Below are positions 29,055 to 38,125 of a stretch of DNA of 64,000 nucleotides, one piece after another; position 1 is the first letter of the stretch, and each line of letters opens with the position of its first letter. Where the stretch lies: positions 45,543 through 109,542 of the forward strand of contig UXAT02000004.1 of the NCBI GenBank assembly GCA_900609035.2. Reading direction: 5' to 3'. Position numbers and translations under genes: made by a program. The stretch is from Candidatus Defluviicoccus seviourii. Its GTDB lineage: Bacteria; Pseudomonadota; Alphaproteobacteria; Rhodospirillales; Defluviicoccaceae. Under the pieces are notes generated by a model. The model was not told where the DNA came from. It worked only from the letters and a program-made list of their open reading frames with translations, and did not search any database.

Positions 29055-29489
29055 TTACCCCTCATCCTTGCTTGGGCGATCGAGCGGCACACCGAAAAGC
29101 TCTAAACGATGACCCATCAAGCGAAAGCCGAACCGCTCCGCAATCTCGCGCTGCAGAGCTTCGATCTCCGGGCTGCGGAACTCGACGACCCGGCCGGACT
29201 GGATGTCGATCAGGTGATCGTGATGCTCGTCGCTTGCTTCTTCGTAGCGCGAGCGGCCGTCCCCGAAGTCATGCCGCTCGAGGATGTTCGCTTCCTCCAA
29301 CAGCCGCACCGTCCGGTACACGGTGGCGATGCTGATGTGGGGGTCAACCTGCACGGCCCGCCGGTAGACCTCCTCGACATCGGGGTGATCTTGCGCTTCC
29401 GACAGGACGCGGGCAATCACCCGGCGTTGACCGGTCATCTTCATGCCCTTTTCGAGGCACAGCTCTTCGATGCGCGACGGTGTTGCCAT
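29055..29489 (-). CDS. fur: Fur/Mur-type metal-responsive repressor
   Basis: 144 residues. Winged helix (MKMTGQRRVIARVLSEAQDH, HISIATVYRTVRLLEEANIL) followed by the dimerisation and metal domain with DEHHDHLIDIQSGRVVEF. No C-terminal Cys pair is present, as in alphaproteobacterial Fur/Mur, which can respond to manganese rather than iron. With Irr at 8625 the window holds both main metal regulators of the class. It lies between mucR and miaB on the same strand. Whether it is Fur or Mur in function cannot be decided from sequence. Confidence 0.93.
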   Translation of the reverse strand: MATPSRIEELCLEKGMKMTGQRRVIARVLSEAQDHPDVEEVYRRAVQVDPHISIATVYRTVRLLEEANILERHDFGDGRSRYEEASDEHHDHLIDIQSGRVVEFRSPEIEALQREIAERFGFRLMGHRLELFGVPLDRPSKDEG

Positions 29490-29602
29490 TATTACTCGCT
29501 ACTTCATGGAGTTGCCTATGCGCCGGCGCGGCTCACGCGATCTGGCATGCCTCCGTCATCCCTATCCTTGCCAGATCGCCCGATCGATGGCCAGCACCCG
29601 GA

Positions 29603-30025
29603 TCAGCCAGCTTGCCGCCGCCGGTTCCGCCGCTGCGTCCCGAGGCCGATCTCCTTGGCCAAATGGCTGCGCCGCTCGGCATAGTTCGGCGCGACCATGG
29701 GATAGTCGGGCTGGAGGCCCCAGCGCTCGCGGTACTCTTCCGGCGTCATGTTATAGGCTGTCTTGAGATGGCGCTTGAGCATCTTCAGCTTCTTTCCGTC
29801 TTCCAGACAGACGATGTAGTCTGGGAAGACTGACTTCTTGACCGGGACGGCCGGCTTTGGCCGTTCCGGCTCCTCCGCCGGTACGCCGATCGCGGTCAGG
29901 GTCCTGTATACATCCTGGATGAGGTTGGGGAGGTCCGCCACCGGAACCGGGTTGTTTGCGACGTGGGCAGCGACGATCTCCGTCGTCAACTCCAGCATCT
30001 CAGTAAAACTCTCTTTCTCGCTCAT
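29603..30025 (-). CDS. MucR/Ros family transcriptional regulator
   Basis: 140 residues. Zinc-finger-type global regulator of Alphaproteobacteria. It has the N-terminal oligomerisation segment ([20 protein letters not shown]) and the DNA-binding core ([20 protein letters not shown] then [20 protein letters not shown]). In Ros two Cys and two His bind zinc; here one Cys is Asp and the second His position looks like Ala (RHLKTAYN), so zinc binding may be lost, as in known zinc-free homologues. MucR proteins often control surface polysaccharide, motility and cell cycle, and repress themselves. Divergent from the TusA-like gene, with 77 bases between. Confidence 0.92.
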   Translation of the reverse strand: MSEKESFTEMLELTTEIVAAHVANNPVPVADLPNLIQDVYRTLTAIGVPAEEPERPKPAVPVKKSVFPDYIVCLEDGKKLKMLKRHLKTAYNMTPEEYRERWGLQPDYPMVAPNYAERRSHLAKEIGLGTQRRNRRRQAG

Positions 30026-30102
30026 GACCTGTTTTTTCCCTGCACTTGCTTAGGGTTTGCCGGCTATATAGTGAATAGTCCCACATCAAGCAAGCGCTCC
30101 TT

Positions 30103-30378
30103 ATGCTCAATACAAGCGAAAAAACGGTTGAATTCCGCGACGCGCTGTTTCTCGATATATCTGGAGACGTCTGCCCGATGACGTTCGTGCGGACCAAGCT
30201 GCTTATCGAGCAGATGTCTCCGGGCGAAACTGCGACGGTGCGACTTGCCGGTTTGGAACCACTCAACAATGTGCCGCAGGCGGTGCTCCGCCAGGGAGTG
30301 GAAGTGATCTCGCTTGAGCCGGAAAGCGCAGCCGAAGGACCGGCCGGTCTGCACCGTCTGCGCATCCGCAAGCGTTGA
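30103..30378 (+). CDS. TusA-like sulfurtransferase family protein
   Basis: 91 residues with the small two-layer TusA fold. The conserved Cys is in DISGDVCPMTFVRTKLLIEQ; the usual C-P-x-P motif reads C-P-M-T, so the second Pro is missing. The C-terminal half contains VPQAVLRQGVEVISLEPES. Classical TusA relays sulfur for tRNA thiolation; this C-P-M-T variant's role is unknown. It is alone on the plus strand between mucR (divergent) and rimI (convergent). Confidence 0.85.
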   Translation: MLNTSEKTVEFRDALFLDISGDVCPMTFVRTKLLIEQMSPGETATVRLAGLEPLNNVPQAVLRQGVEVISLEPESAAEGPAGLHRLRIRKR

Positions 30379-30422
30379 GAATCATAACGGCTTTGTGATC
30401 ACCCCAGGTTCACGCACACGCT

Positions 30423-30878
30423 TTAAAGATCGCGGGCCATGATCAGGGCATCTTCGGCCGCGCCGTGCGCCTTGCGGTAATAGCCACGCCTGCGACCGAC
30501 CTCCGTCAAGCGCATCTGAGCGTAAAGCGTGCGCGCCGGCGCGTTGCCTTCGGCGACCTCCAGTACCAGGCGGCGCGCACCTTCGCGGGTTGCGGCCAGG
30601 ATCACGGTGCGCAGGAGCCGCCGGCCGAGGCGGCGGCCGCGCTGTCCCGGCAGGACGCCGATGGAGATAACCTCGGCGTCGTCACCAGCCCGCCGCCAGA
30701 CGACGAAGCCGAGCGGCTCGGCTGGCTCCGCGTGTGTCCACGCGACATGCGCGAACGCGCCCGGCATCCGCAAGAGCGTCTGGAACGTCTTCGCGTCCCA
30801 CGCCTCGTCGAAACAGCGGGCATGCATGAGGGCAAGACCGGCTGCCGCCTCAATTCCGGCGGGCAGCACCGCACTCAT
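30423..30878 (-). CDS. rimI: Ribosomal-protein-alanine N-acetyltransferase (RimI-type GNAT)
   Basis: 151 residues, GNAT fold. The acetyl-CoA binding motif is in ISIGVLPGQRGRRLGRRLL, followed by LVLEVAEGNAPARTLYAQM and GRRRGYYRKAHGAAEDALIM. RimI acetylates the N-terminal Ala of ribosomal protein S18. The start overlaps the tsaB stop as ATGA, the usual tsaB-rimI pair; the longer frame upstream is out-of-frame tsaB. It could be a related GNAT with broader substrates. Confidence 0.9.
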   Translation of the reverse strand: MSAVLPAGIEAAAGLALMHARCFDEAWDAKTFQTLLRMPGAFAHVAWTHAEPAEPLGFVVWRRAGDDAEVISIGVLPGQRGRRLGRRLLRTVILAATREGARRLVLEVAEGNAPARTLYAQMRLTEVGRRRGYYRKAHGAAEDALIMARDL

Positions 30879-31588
30879 AGGGGGCGGCACGTGGGCGCCG
30901 CATCGGCGCTCGGGCCGGTATCCGGTTCGCGCAGGTAGAGCGGTTGCGGTGGTAGAGCGGAATCGTTCTGCCAGGCCGCTGCGGCCAAGCGGATCAGTGC
31001 CCGCGGACAGACCGAGCGCACGGGCAGCAGGCGCGCCGTACGCCCGGCCGCAATGAGCGCGTGTTGGGCCGGATCGGCGGCACTGCCGGCGACCGCCACG
31101 GGACCGGCCGGCAGACGCTGCGCCAGGGCCGAAGGAAGAACGGCCGCGGCTGCGTCGATGGCTGTCCCGGCCGGGTCGAAAGCCTGCACAAAGATGTCGG
31201 CACGGCGTGAATCGATGCAGACTGCGAGCGTTTCGACATCTGCGCTCGGACCGTCGCGCCGGCAGGTTGCTGCGAGCGCTGCAAACGCAGAGACGCCGAC
31301 GCACGGCACCCCAGTTGCCAGCGCAAGGCCGCGCGCCGCCGCGATGCCGGCTCGGAGCCCGGTAAACAGACCTGGGCCGACTGTTACGGCAATTAGATCG
31401 AGCGCATCGAAGCGCAGGCCGGCTTCCGCCATCACATCGGCCACCATCGGCATCAGTGCTTCGGCGTGGCCGCGGACGACCTCGCGCGACTGCGCAATGC
31501 CGGGAGCGATACCAGGCTCGCCGTGTCCAACGTCCGCAACAGCGACCGAGCAGGCGGTGCCAGACGTATCAAAGGCAAGAACGATCAT
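30875..31588 (-). CDS. tsaB: tRNA t6A biosynthesis protein TsaB
   Basis: 237 residues. ASKHA-fold partner of TsaD and TsaE in making N6-threonylcarbamoyladenosine at tRNA position 37. The N-terminal motif MIVLAFDTSGTACSVAV and IAVTVGPGLFTGLRAGIAAA are diagnostic. The C-terminal half is Ala-rich and diverged, as usual for TsaB. Co-transcribed with rimI by overlap; tsaD is not in the window. Confidence 0.95.
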   Translation of the reverse strand: MIVLAFDTSGTACSVAVADVGHGEPGIAPGIAQSREVVRGHAEALMPMVADVMAEAGLRFDALDLIAVTVGPGLFTGLRAGIAAARGLALATGVPCVGVSAFAALAATCRRDGPSADVETLAVCIDSRRADIFVQAFDPAGTAIDAAAAVLPSALAQRLPAGPVAVAGSAADPAQHALIAAGRTARLLPVRSVCPRALIRLAAAAWQNDSALPPQPLYLREPDTGPSADAAPTCRPL

Positions 31589-31692
31589 GGTTGCGTTTCA
31601 CGCATCGGCGCGGGCACTCTCCGCAGGTTCGTCCGCGCAGACCATGCGCCCAGCCGCCACATTTTTGGCCGCCACGTCTTGGGGAGACCACC

Positions 31693-32259
31693 ATGCCGCT
31701 CGCCGAACTTACCGCGGATCGCGACGGCTGCGCGATCGATCTCGTTTATGCCACGGCCAACAATCTGACTGGACGGCCGATCTACCAGCGCGCGGCTTGC
31801 TATCTGCATGCGGATGCGGCCGCGCTGCTCCGGCGCGCGATCGTCCTGGCGGCAGCGCAGGGCCTGCGGATCAAGATCCTCGATGCCTTCCGGCCGGCCG
31901 AGGCGCAATGGCTCTTGTGGTCGCATCTGCCTGATCCCGCATACATTGCCGACCCTCGGCGCGGCTCAGCCCACAGCATGGGCGCTGCCGTCGACGTGAC
32001 GCTGATCGATGCCGCGAGCGGTGCGGCGCTCGACTTCGGCACCGGGTTCGATGACATGCGGCCGGCCTCCTGGCACGCCGACACCAGCATCCCCGTCGCC
32101 GCGCAGCGCAACCGCGCGCTGCTGTTGGGCCTGATGACGGCCGCCGGCTTCGACTTCTATCGCCAGGAGTGGTGGCATTACCAGTTGTTCCGGCCACACG
32201 GCCGCTATCCGCTGCTCTCCGACAGTGTCCTGCAGCGGGGCCTCATGCGCCGTCCCTGA
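31693..32259 (+). CDS. D-Ala-D-Ala dipeptidase (VanX/DdpX-like)
   Basis: 188 residues. Zinc-dependent dipeptidase of the VanX family, cleaving D-alanyl-D-alanine. Visible are the conserved Arg (ILDAFRPAEAQWLLW), the zinc ligands in AHSMGAAVDVTLID (His, Asp) and the catalytic Glu with third His in EWWHYQLF. No signal peptide, so probably cytoplasmic, as for E. coli DdpX. GGGGAG lies 8 bases before the ATG. No vancomycin-resistance genes are nearby; a role in D-Ala-D-Ala turnover as a nutrient or in wall recycling is more likely. Confidence 0.9.
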   Translation: MPLAELTADRDGCAIDLVYATANNLTGRPIYQRAACYLHADAAALLRRAIVLAAAQGLRIKILDAFRPAEAQWLLWSHLPDPAYIADPRRGSAHSMGAAVDVTLIDAASGAALDFGTGFDDMRPASWHADTSIPVAAQRNRALLLGLMTAAGFDFYRQEWWHYQLFRPHGRYPLLSDSVLQRGLMRRP

Positions 32260-32277
32260 CGCGCCGTCCGTGAAGGG

Positions 32278-32868
32278 TCAGACGATCTGGCAGGCCTCCT
32301 CGAAGGACAGACGGATGTTGCGCGGATAGAGCTTGGCCGGATCGCCGTAGCCCAAGTTACAGAGGAAATTCGACTTCACAGTCGTGCCGGCAAAGAAGGT
32401 GGCATCGACCTTGGCGTTATCGAAGCCGGACATCGGGCCACAGTCGAGGCCCAGCGCGCGCGCGGCCAGCATCAGGTAAGCGCCCTGGAGCGTGCCGTTG
32501 CGAAACGCCGTCTTTTCGATCAGGTCCTGGTTGCCGATGAACCACGCCCGCGCGTCCGCATGCGGAAACAGCTGCGGCAGCCGGTCATAGAAAGTCATGT
32601 CGTGGCCGATGACGGCCGTGGCCGGTGCCGCCATGGTTTTCGCCACGTTGCCCTCGGCGAGGCAGGACTTGAGCCGTTCCTTGCCTTCCGCGGTGACGAC
32701 AAAGACGATCCGCGCCGGGCTGCAGTTGGCGCTCGTCGGCCCCATCCGGGCGAGCTCCCAGACTTGGCGCAGGAGTTCCGGGCTGATCGGTTTGTCCTGC
32801 CAGCCATTGTGGGTGCGCGCCTCGCGAAAAATCAGATCGAGCGCCGTTTCATCGAGCGTTTGGGTCAC
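32278..32868 (-). CDS. RutE-like nitroreductase (malonic semialdehyde reductase family)
   Basis: 196 residues, nitroreductase fold binding FMN. The sequence follows the RutE / HadB-RutE subfamily: [56 protein letters not shown] and [16 protein letters not shown]. In E. coli RutE reduces malonic semialdehyde to 3-hydroxypropionate in pyrimidine breakdown. No other rut gene is in the window, so the substrate here is uncertain. Convergent with the VanX-like gene. Confidence 0.88.
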   Translation of the reverse strand: MTQTLDETALDLIFREARTHNGWQDKPISPELLRQVWELARMGPTSANCSPARIVFVVTAEGKERLKSCLAEGNVAKTMAAPATAVIGHDMTFYDRLPQLFPHADARAWFIGNQDLIEKTAFRNGTLQGAYLMLAARALGLDCGPMSGFDNAKVDATFFAGTTVKSNFLCNLGYGDPAKLYPRNIRLSFEEACQIV

Positions 32869-33084
32869 CGCTGGTCTCCTCGATTATTGCAGGCAACGAG
32901 ATGGTGTACTGCCGCCTCGCCGGCGGACACTGACGAGCCGCCCGCTCGCTGCTCTTTGAAAATAGTGTTGGGTCATCGCTCCAGGAAGCCCCGATCGACC
33001 GCCGCCGCGGGCCAAACCGCTTGACTGCGGGCGGAAAGCGCGCAATGAGCAAATCGCCGGCTGAACGAAAGGAGGGGCAGGGGG

Positions 33085-34602
33085 ATGAACGTGGCCCGCC
33101 TTCTGGTGCGAGCGGGAGGCGCGGCGGCTGATCGCCCCGCATTGTACGAAGGAGCCGCGCTGCGCGCCACGTATGGCGCCCTCGCGGAACGGGTGGCCAC
33201 GCTTGCAGGGCACATGCGGGGGCGCCTCGGCCTCGATCCGGGCGACCGGGTCGCGTTGGTGATGGCCAACTGCTGGCAGTATGTCGAGGTGCTGTTTGCC
33301 ACTTGGCATGCGGGCCTCGTTGCCGTGCCAATCAATGCCAAGCTGCATCCCAAGGAACTCACCTTCATCCTCGACCATACTGCGGCACGGGTCGCTTTCG
33401 CGAGTGCCGATCTGGCGCCGGATCTGAGCGCGCCCGCGTTGGAGGCCGTCATCGACGTCGACAGTCGAGAATACGGCGCGCTCATGGCCGATGGCGCCCC
33501 GGCGCCCATTGAGCCGTGCCGGCCGGACGACACGGCCTGGCTGTTCTACACCAGCGGCACCACCGGCCGGCCGAAGGGCGCGATGCTCAGCCACCGCAAC
33601 CTGCTCGCCATGACGCTCAGCTACTTCGCCGATGTCGATGCGATCACGGCTGACGATTGCATCGTCCACCATGCGCCGATGTCGCACGGCTCCGGCATGT
33701 ACATCCTGCCGCACGTCGCTGCGGCAGCAGCACAGGTGGTGCCGGAGTCGCGCGGCTTCGATCCGGACGAGGTTTTTGCGCTGCTCACGTGCCATCGCGG
33801 CGTGAGTTTTTTCGCGGCACCAACGATGGTCCGCCGCCTGATCGACAGCCCCGAAGCCGGCCGTGCCGATACCGCCAACCTGAAGACGATCGTTTACGGC
33901 GGCGGGCCGATGTACGTCGCCGACTGCAAGCGGGCGATGGAGCTGTTGGGCCCGAAGCTGGTCCAGATCTATGGCCAGGGCGAGAGCCCAATGACGATCA
34001 CCTGTCTCTCCAGGCGCCATCACACGGACCGCAACCACCCACGCCATGAGGCGCGGCTGGCGTCGGTCGGAGTGGCGCACACGGTCGTCGAGGCCATGGT
34101 GGCCGATGCGGACGACCAGCCGCTTTCCTGCGGCGAGACAGGCGAGGTACTGGTGCGCGGCGAGACGGTCATGACCGGCTACTGGCGCAACCCGGACGCC
34201 ACGGCGGAGGCGCTGCACGGCGGCTGGCTGCACACCGGCGACGTCGGCGCGCTCGACGGCGACGGTTTCCTCACGCTCAAGGATCGTTCCAAGGACGTCA
34301 TCATCTCCGGCGGTGCCAACATCTACCCGCGCGAGGTCGAGGAGATCCTGCTGCAGCATGAGGGCATTGCCGAAGCTTCGGTGATCGGTCAGCCCGATCC
34401 GGAATGGGGGGAGACGGTGGTGGCCTTCATCGTCACGCAGCCAGGTGCTACGGTCACGCCGGACGCGCTGGAGCGGCTGTGCCTCGATCACCTCGCGCGG
34501 TTCAAGAAACCCAAGGCGTACCATTTCGTCGCCGCGCTGCCGAAAAACAACACCGGCAAGGTCCTGAAAACGGAGCTGCGCCGGCTCCTGAGCGAAACCT
34601 GA
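33085..34602 (+). CDS. Acyl-CoA ligase (AMP-forming)
   Basis: 505 residues, ANL superfamily. Activates a carboxylic acid to acyl-AMP and then acyl-CoA. Motifs: LFYTSGTTGRPKGAMLSH (AMP-binding), QIYGQGESPMTITCL, GGWLHTGDVGALDGDGFL and the C-terminal Lys in LPKNNTGKVLKTEL. The start has a long purine-rich GGAGGGGCAGGGGG. The SDR gene follows by 12 bases, so the two likely form an operon. It resembles medium-chain or aryl/fatty acyl-CoA ligases; the substrate is not readable from sequence. Confidence 0.9.
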   Translation: MNVARLLVRAGGAAADRPALYEGAALRATYGALAERVATLAGHMRGRLGLDPGDRVALVMANCWQYVEVLFATWHAGLVAVPINAKLHPKELTFILDHTAARVAFASADLAPDLSAPALEAVIDVDSREYGALMADGAPAPIEPCRPDDTAWLFYTSGTTGRPKGAMLSHRNLLAMTLSYFADVDAITADDCIVHHAPMSHGSGMYILPHVAAAAAQVVPESRGFDPDEVFALLTCHRGVSFFAAPTMVRRLIDSPEAGRADTANLKTIVYGGGPMYVADCKRAMELLGPKLVQIYGQGESPMTITCLSRRHHTDRNHPRHEARLASVGVAHTVVEAMVADADDQPLSCGETGEVLVRGETVMTGYWRNPDATAEALHGGWLHTGDVGALDGDGFLTLKDRSKDVIISGGANIYPREVEEILLQHEGIAEASVIGQPDPEWGETVVAFIVTQPGATVTPDALERLCLDHLARFKKPKAYHFVAALPKNNTGKVLKTELRRLLSET

Positions 34603-34614
34603 AGCGAGGGCACC

Positions 34615-35418
34615 ATGGCCGATCGACTGCGAGACAAGGTTGCGCTCATCACCGGTGTCGGTTCGGTCGGCCCTGGCTGGGGCAACGGCAAGGCGATGGC
34701 GGTGCTGTTCGCGCGCGAAGGGGCGCTTGTTTTCGGCATCGATATCGATGCGACGGCGGCGGCCGAGACCGGCCGGCTGATCGCGGCCGAAGGCGGCACC
34801 TTCCAAGCCTTCACCGCCGACGTGAGCAAGGACGATGCGGTTGCAGGAGCCGTCGCTGCCTGCCTGCAGGCGCACGGCCGCATCGACATCCTCGTCAACA
34901 ACGTCGGCATTGCCGTCGTCGGCGGACCGAAGGAACTCGACGAGGCGACCTGGGATCGCGTGATGGGGGTCAACCTCAAGAGCGCCTACCTCACCTGCCG
35001 GCATGTCCTTCCCGTTATGGAAGGCGCAGGCAGCGGCGCGATCGTCAACAATGCGTCGATCGCAGCGCTCGGCTGGTGCGGTGTCAATTACGGTCTTTAC
35101 GCAGCAACAAAGGGGGCGATGGTTTCGATGACACGCTCGATCGCAGTCCAGTTTGCGCCGCGCGGGATCCGCGCCAACTGCGTGCTGCCGGGGCTAATGA
35201 ATACGCCGCTCGTCCATAAGGCGTTGACGACGGTGTACGGGCAGGAGGGCGATATCGAAAAGCTTATCGAGGTGCGGAATTCTCAGTGCCCGATGGGACA
35301 CATGGGCGACGCCTGGGACACCGCGTACGCCGCCTTGTACCTGGCTTCAGACGAGGCGCGATACGTCACCGGTACCGAGTTGGTGATCGACGGCGGCATG
35401 TCGGTGCGCTTTGTCTGA
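34615..35418 (+). CDS. Short-chain dehydrogenase/reductase
   Basis: 267 residues, classical SDR fold. The cofactor motif is extended (LITGVGSVGPGWGNGKA); NNVGIAVVGG follows, the catalytic Ser lies in NASIAALGWC and Tyr-x3-Lys in YGLYAATKGAM. The C-terminus YVTGTELVIDGGMSVRFV is typical. Likely oxidises or reduces a hydroxyacyl or related intermediate made by the ligase upstream; this is inference. AGCGAGGG lies before the ATG. Confidence 0.9.
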   Translation: MADRLRDKVALITGVGSVGPGWGNGKAMAVLFAREGALVFGIDIDATAAAETGRLIAAEGGTFQAFTADVSKDDAVAGAVAACLQAHGRIDILVNNVGIAVVGGPKELDEATWDRVMGVNLKSAYLTCRHVLPVMEGAGSGAIVNNASIAALGWCGVNYGLYAATKGAMVSMTRSIAVQFAPRGIRANCVLPGLMNTPLVHKALTTVYGQEGDIEKLIEVRNSQCPMGHMGDAWDTAYAALYLASDEARYVTGTELVIDGGMSVRFV

Positions 35419-35464
35419 GCGCGCCAAGACGCCACGCGACCCCGATCGCGGCGGGCCTCAACCG

Positions 35465-36202
35465 ATGCGGCTCGCCTCTGTCGTCGGCCACCGCGGCGCT
35501 GGCAAGCTCGCGCCCGAGAACACGCTCGCTTCCTTGCGTGCCGCCGCCAGCATGGGGCTCAACTGGGTTGAATTCGATGCCCGCCTGACCGCCGATGGTG
35601 TTCCGGTCCTGCTCCACGACCCCAACCTCGATCGGACCACGGATGCGAGCGGACCGATCGATCGCGTGGCCGCCCACGCACTCCATGGCGTCGATGCCGG
35701 CGGCTGGTTCGGGCCGGAGTTTGCGGGCGAACCCGTGCCGACTTTGGCGCAGGCGCTCGCGTGCCTTGCCGATCTCGGCCTCGCCGCGAACATCGAGATC
35801 AAGGCCGAAAGCGGCCGCGGCGGCCACGCGGGCGCGCGGATTGCCGCCACGGTCGCCAGCCGGTGGCCCGCGGACCTGCCGGCGCCGCTGCTCTCCAGCT
35901 TCGATGCGGATGCGCTGGCTGCGGCGGCCGAGACGGCGCCGGCCCTCGATCGGGCCCTGATCGTCGGTGCCGTGCCGTCGGACTGGGCCCTGCACCTGGA
36001 CCGCCTCGGCTCCCGCGCGCTGCATGCGGCTCTCACGCCACTCGATGAGAAGACAGCGGCTGCCGTCGTGGGCGCCGGTGTGGCCTTGCGGGTCTATACG
36101 GTCAACGATCCGGCCACCGCCGAACGCTTATTCGCGTGCGGCGTCGAGAGCGTGTTCACGGACCGGCCCGATCGTCTGCTTGGCCGCTGGCCGCCAGCGT
36201 AA
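35465..36202 (+). CDS. Glycerophosphodiester phosphodiesterase
   Basis: 245 residues, GDPD TIM barrel. Hydrolyses glycerophosphodiesters to glycerol-3-phosphate and an alcohol. Catalytic motifs: VVGHRGAGKLAPENTLAS (His, Arg, Glu), WVEFDARLTADGVPVLLHDP (second His) and NIEIKAES. No signal peptide, so probably cytoplasmic, UgpQ-like. An in-frame TTG at 35411 overlaps the SDR end, but the ATG gives the normal N-terminus. Follows the SDR closely and may share its transcript. Confidence 0.92.
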   Translation: MRLASVVGHRGAGKLAPENTLASLRAAASMGLNWVEFDARLTADGVPVLLHDPNLDRTTDASGPIDRVAAHALHGVDAGGWFGPEFAGEPVPTLAQALACLADLGLAANIEIKAESGRGGHAGARIAATVASRWPADLPAPLLSSFDADALAAAAETAPALDRALIVGAVPSDWALHLDRLGSRALHAALTPLDEKTAAAVVGAGVALRVYTVNDPATAERLFACGVESVFTDRPDRLLGRWPPA

Positions 36203-36327
36203 GCGGACGATCGCGGGAGGCAGCACGGTTCAGTGCTCGCAACGAGCCGCAGTACACGCTACGTGGTGAGCGAGGGCTTGGAGTCAACCGAGTGGCGGCC
36301 CCGCGGGCCAAGCGACGGAGTAGCGTC

Positions 36328-37110
36328 ATGCGGCACTATCAGCGCGCGCTGATCACCGGCGCGACGAGCGGCATCGGCGCCGGTTTTGCGTCCGAGCTGC
36401 CGGGCGACACGCGGCTCCTGCTGACAGGGCGGGACGAAACGCGGCTCGGTGCGCAGGCGCAAGAGTTGGCGCGGCCGGATCGGCCCGTCGCGACCATCGC
36501 CGCCGACCTGACACAGGCAGAAGCGATCGAGCGACTGGTCGCAGCGGCCGACGACTTCGAGATCGATCTCCTTATCAACAACGCCGGCAGCGGTCGCCTG
36601 GGCGCGGTAATCGACAACGCCGTCGAAGACGAACTCGCGACCGTGCAGCTGAACGTGGTTGCCGTTGTCGCGCTGACACGAAGGTTGTTGCCGGGGATGA
36701 TCGAGCGCGCTGCGCGGGCAGGCCGGCGCGCCGGGCTGATCATCGTCTCGAGTACGGCGGCCTTCGCCCCGGTGCCGTACTTCGCGACCTATGCGGCGAG
36801 CAAGAGCTTCGATCTGCATTTCGCCGAAGCTTTGGCCGAAGAGCTGCGTGGGCAGCCGGTCGATGTGCTGGCACTTTGCCCCGGTGCAACGCAGACCGCG
36901 TTCGGGCCGCGCGCCGGATACCGATCAGCCCGCTTTCCCGGCGCTGCTGATCCCAGAAACGTTGCGCGGGGCGCTCTCTCGGCGCTGGGATGCCAAACCG
37001 TCCACGTGGCCGGGAGCCTGAGCCAGGCGGCGCTGGCGCCGATGGTGCTGCCGCGCCGGGTCGCTACCGGGCTGATCGGACGCGCAATGCGACTCTTCGT
37101 TGCGCGATAG
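36328..37110 (+). CDS. Short-chain dehydrogenase/reductase
   Basis: 260 residues, SDR fold. LITGATSGIGAGFASELPGD binds cofactor, LLINNAGSG follows, Ser is in IIVSSTAAFAPVPY and Tyr-x3-Lys in FATYAASKSFDLHF. A C-terminal extension is hydrophobic and basic (ALAPMVLPRRVATGLIGRA), which may touch the membrane. GGAG lies 8 bases before the ATG; the longer frame upstream is not supported. Substrate unknown. Confidence 0.88.
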   Translation: MRHYQRALITGATSGIGAGFASELPGDTRLLLTGRDETRLGAQAQELARPDRPVATIAADLTQAEAIERLVAAADDFEIDLLINNAGSGRLGAVIDNAVEDELATVQLNVVAVVALTRRLLPGMIERAARAGRRAGLIIVSSTAAFAPVPYFATYAASKSFDLHFAEALAEELRGQPVDVLALCPGATQTAFGPRAGYRSARFPGAADPRNVARGALSALGCQTVHVAGSLSQAALAPMVLPRRVATGLIGRAMRLFVAR

Positions 37111-37272
37111 GCGTAATTTGAGACAATAATCTCGCGCCCTCGTGGCAAAGAAATCGAGCGAGACGCGTTCCGTAAGAAGCTCTTGCGCTTGATCGCGCGA
37201 AGCGACACCTTTTCGTGACGTGTTTGTCATCGACCTGACGCGCAACGCAGCGCCGCTTTGCTAGACGACACC

Positions 37273-38106
37273 ATGCGATCCAAACGGGCCGTCATCTTGG
37301 AGCAGCTGCAGGCGGTGAGCCTGACCGACGACGCTTCGTTCGACATCGGCGAAGCGGCGCTGCTGCTTGCCGCCTTTGACCATCCGGGCACGGCACTGGC
37401 TCCTTACAGGACGCACCTGTCGGCACTGGCCGATGACGCGCGGCACGCGACGACACGGCTGGCCAGTGTCGGCGTCCAGGTGATGGCGCTGCAGCGGGTG
37501 CTGCTGACCCGGCATGGCTACAGCGCCGGCGAGGCGGACCCGGCATCCTGGGGCGATGTCGATCTGATCGATACCATCGATCGGCGCCAAGGCCAGGCAG
37601 CAACGTTAGGCATTCTCTATGTGCATGCGGCCCGCGCCTACGGGGCGGCGATCGAGGTCCTAAACTTTCCGCAGAGCTTTCTCGTCAGGCTGACCGCACG
37701 CGGCCAGCGGGTGATCATCGATCCCGTTGATGTCCGCCGGACGCTCGATGCCGGCGACCTCCGCAGGCGGCTCAAACTGTTGCAAGGCCAGGCAGCGGAG
37801 GTCAACGCCGCCCACTACGAGGCGATCAGCGATCGCGAGGCGCTGTTTCGCCTTTATAACGGGTTGAAAATTTCGGCGATTGCGGCGGGCACGCTCCCCC
37901 GCGCGCTCGACATTCTGGAGGCGCTGCGGGTTTTGGTCCCCGCACGCAGCGAGCTGTGGTGGGAGACAGGGGTGCTGTTGAGCCGCTTAGGGAATGTCAG
38001 CACCGCGATCAGCACGCTCGAAGCCTACCTCTCCGCAGCCGCGCCGGCATCGGGCCGCGACCAGATCGAAGACCTGTTGAAGCGGCTGCGGGCACGCGCA
38101 CCTTAA
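37273..38106 (+). CDS. SirB1 family transglutaminase-like/TPR protein
   Basis: 277 residues. Matches the SirB1-type proteins: DIGEAALLLAAFDHPGTALA near the start, the transglutaminase-like core around RQGQAATLGILYVHAARAYG and IEVLNFPQSFLVRLTARG, IIDPVDVRRTLDAGDL, and a TPR-like C-terminus (LDILEALRVLVPARSELWWE, LSRLGNVSTAISTLEAYLS). The catalytic Cys of true transglutaminases is not evident. Role unknown. An in-frame TTG five codons earlier is possible; neither start has a clear ribosome-binding site. Confidence 0.87.
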   Translation: MRSKRAVILEQLQAVSLTDDASFDIGEAALLLAAFDHPGTALAPYRTHLSALADDARHATTRLASVGVQVMALQRVLLTRHGYSAGEADPASWGDVDLIDTIDRRQGQAATLGILYVHAARAYGAAIEVLNFPQSFLVRLTARGQRVIIDPVDVRRTLDAGDLRRRLKLLQGQAAEVNAAHYEAISDREALFRLYNGLKISAIAAGTLPRALDILEALRVLVPARSELWWETGVLLSRLGNVSTAISTLEAYLSAAAPASGRDQIEDLLKRLRARAP

Positions 38107-38125
38107 GAGAGGGTGAGCTGCCGCC

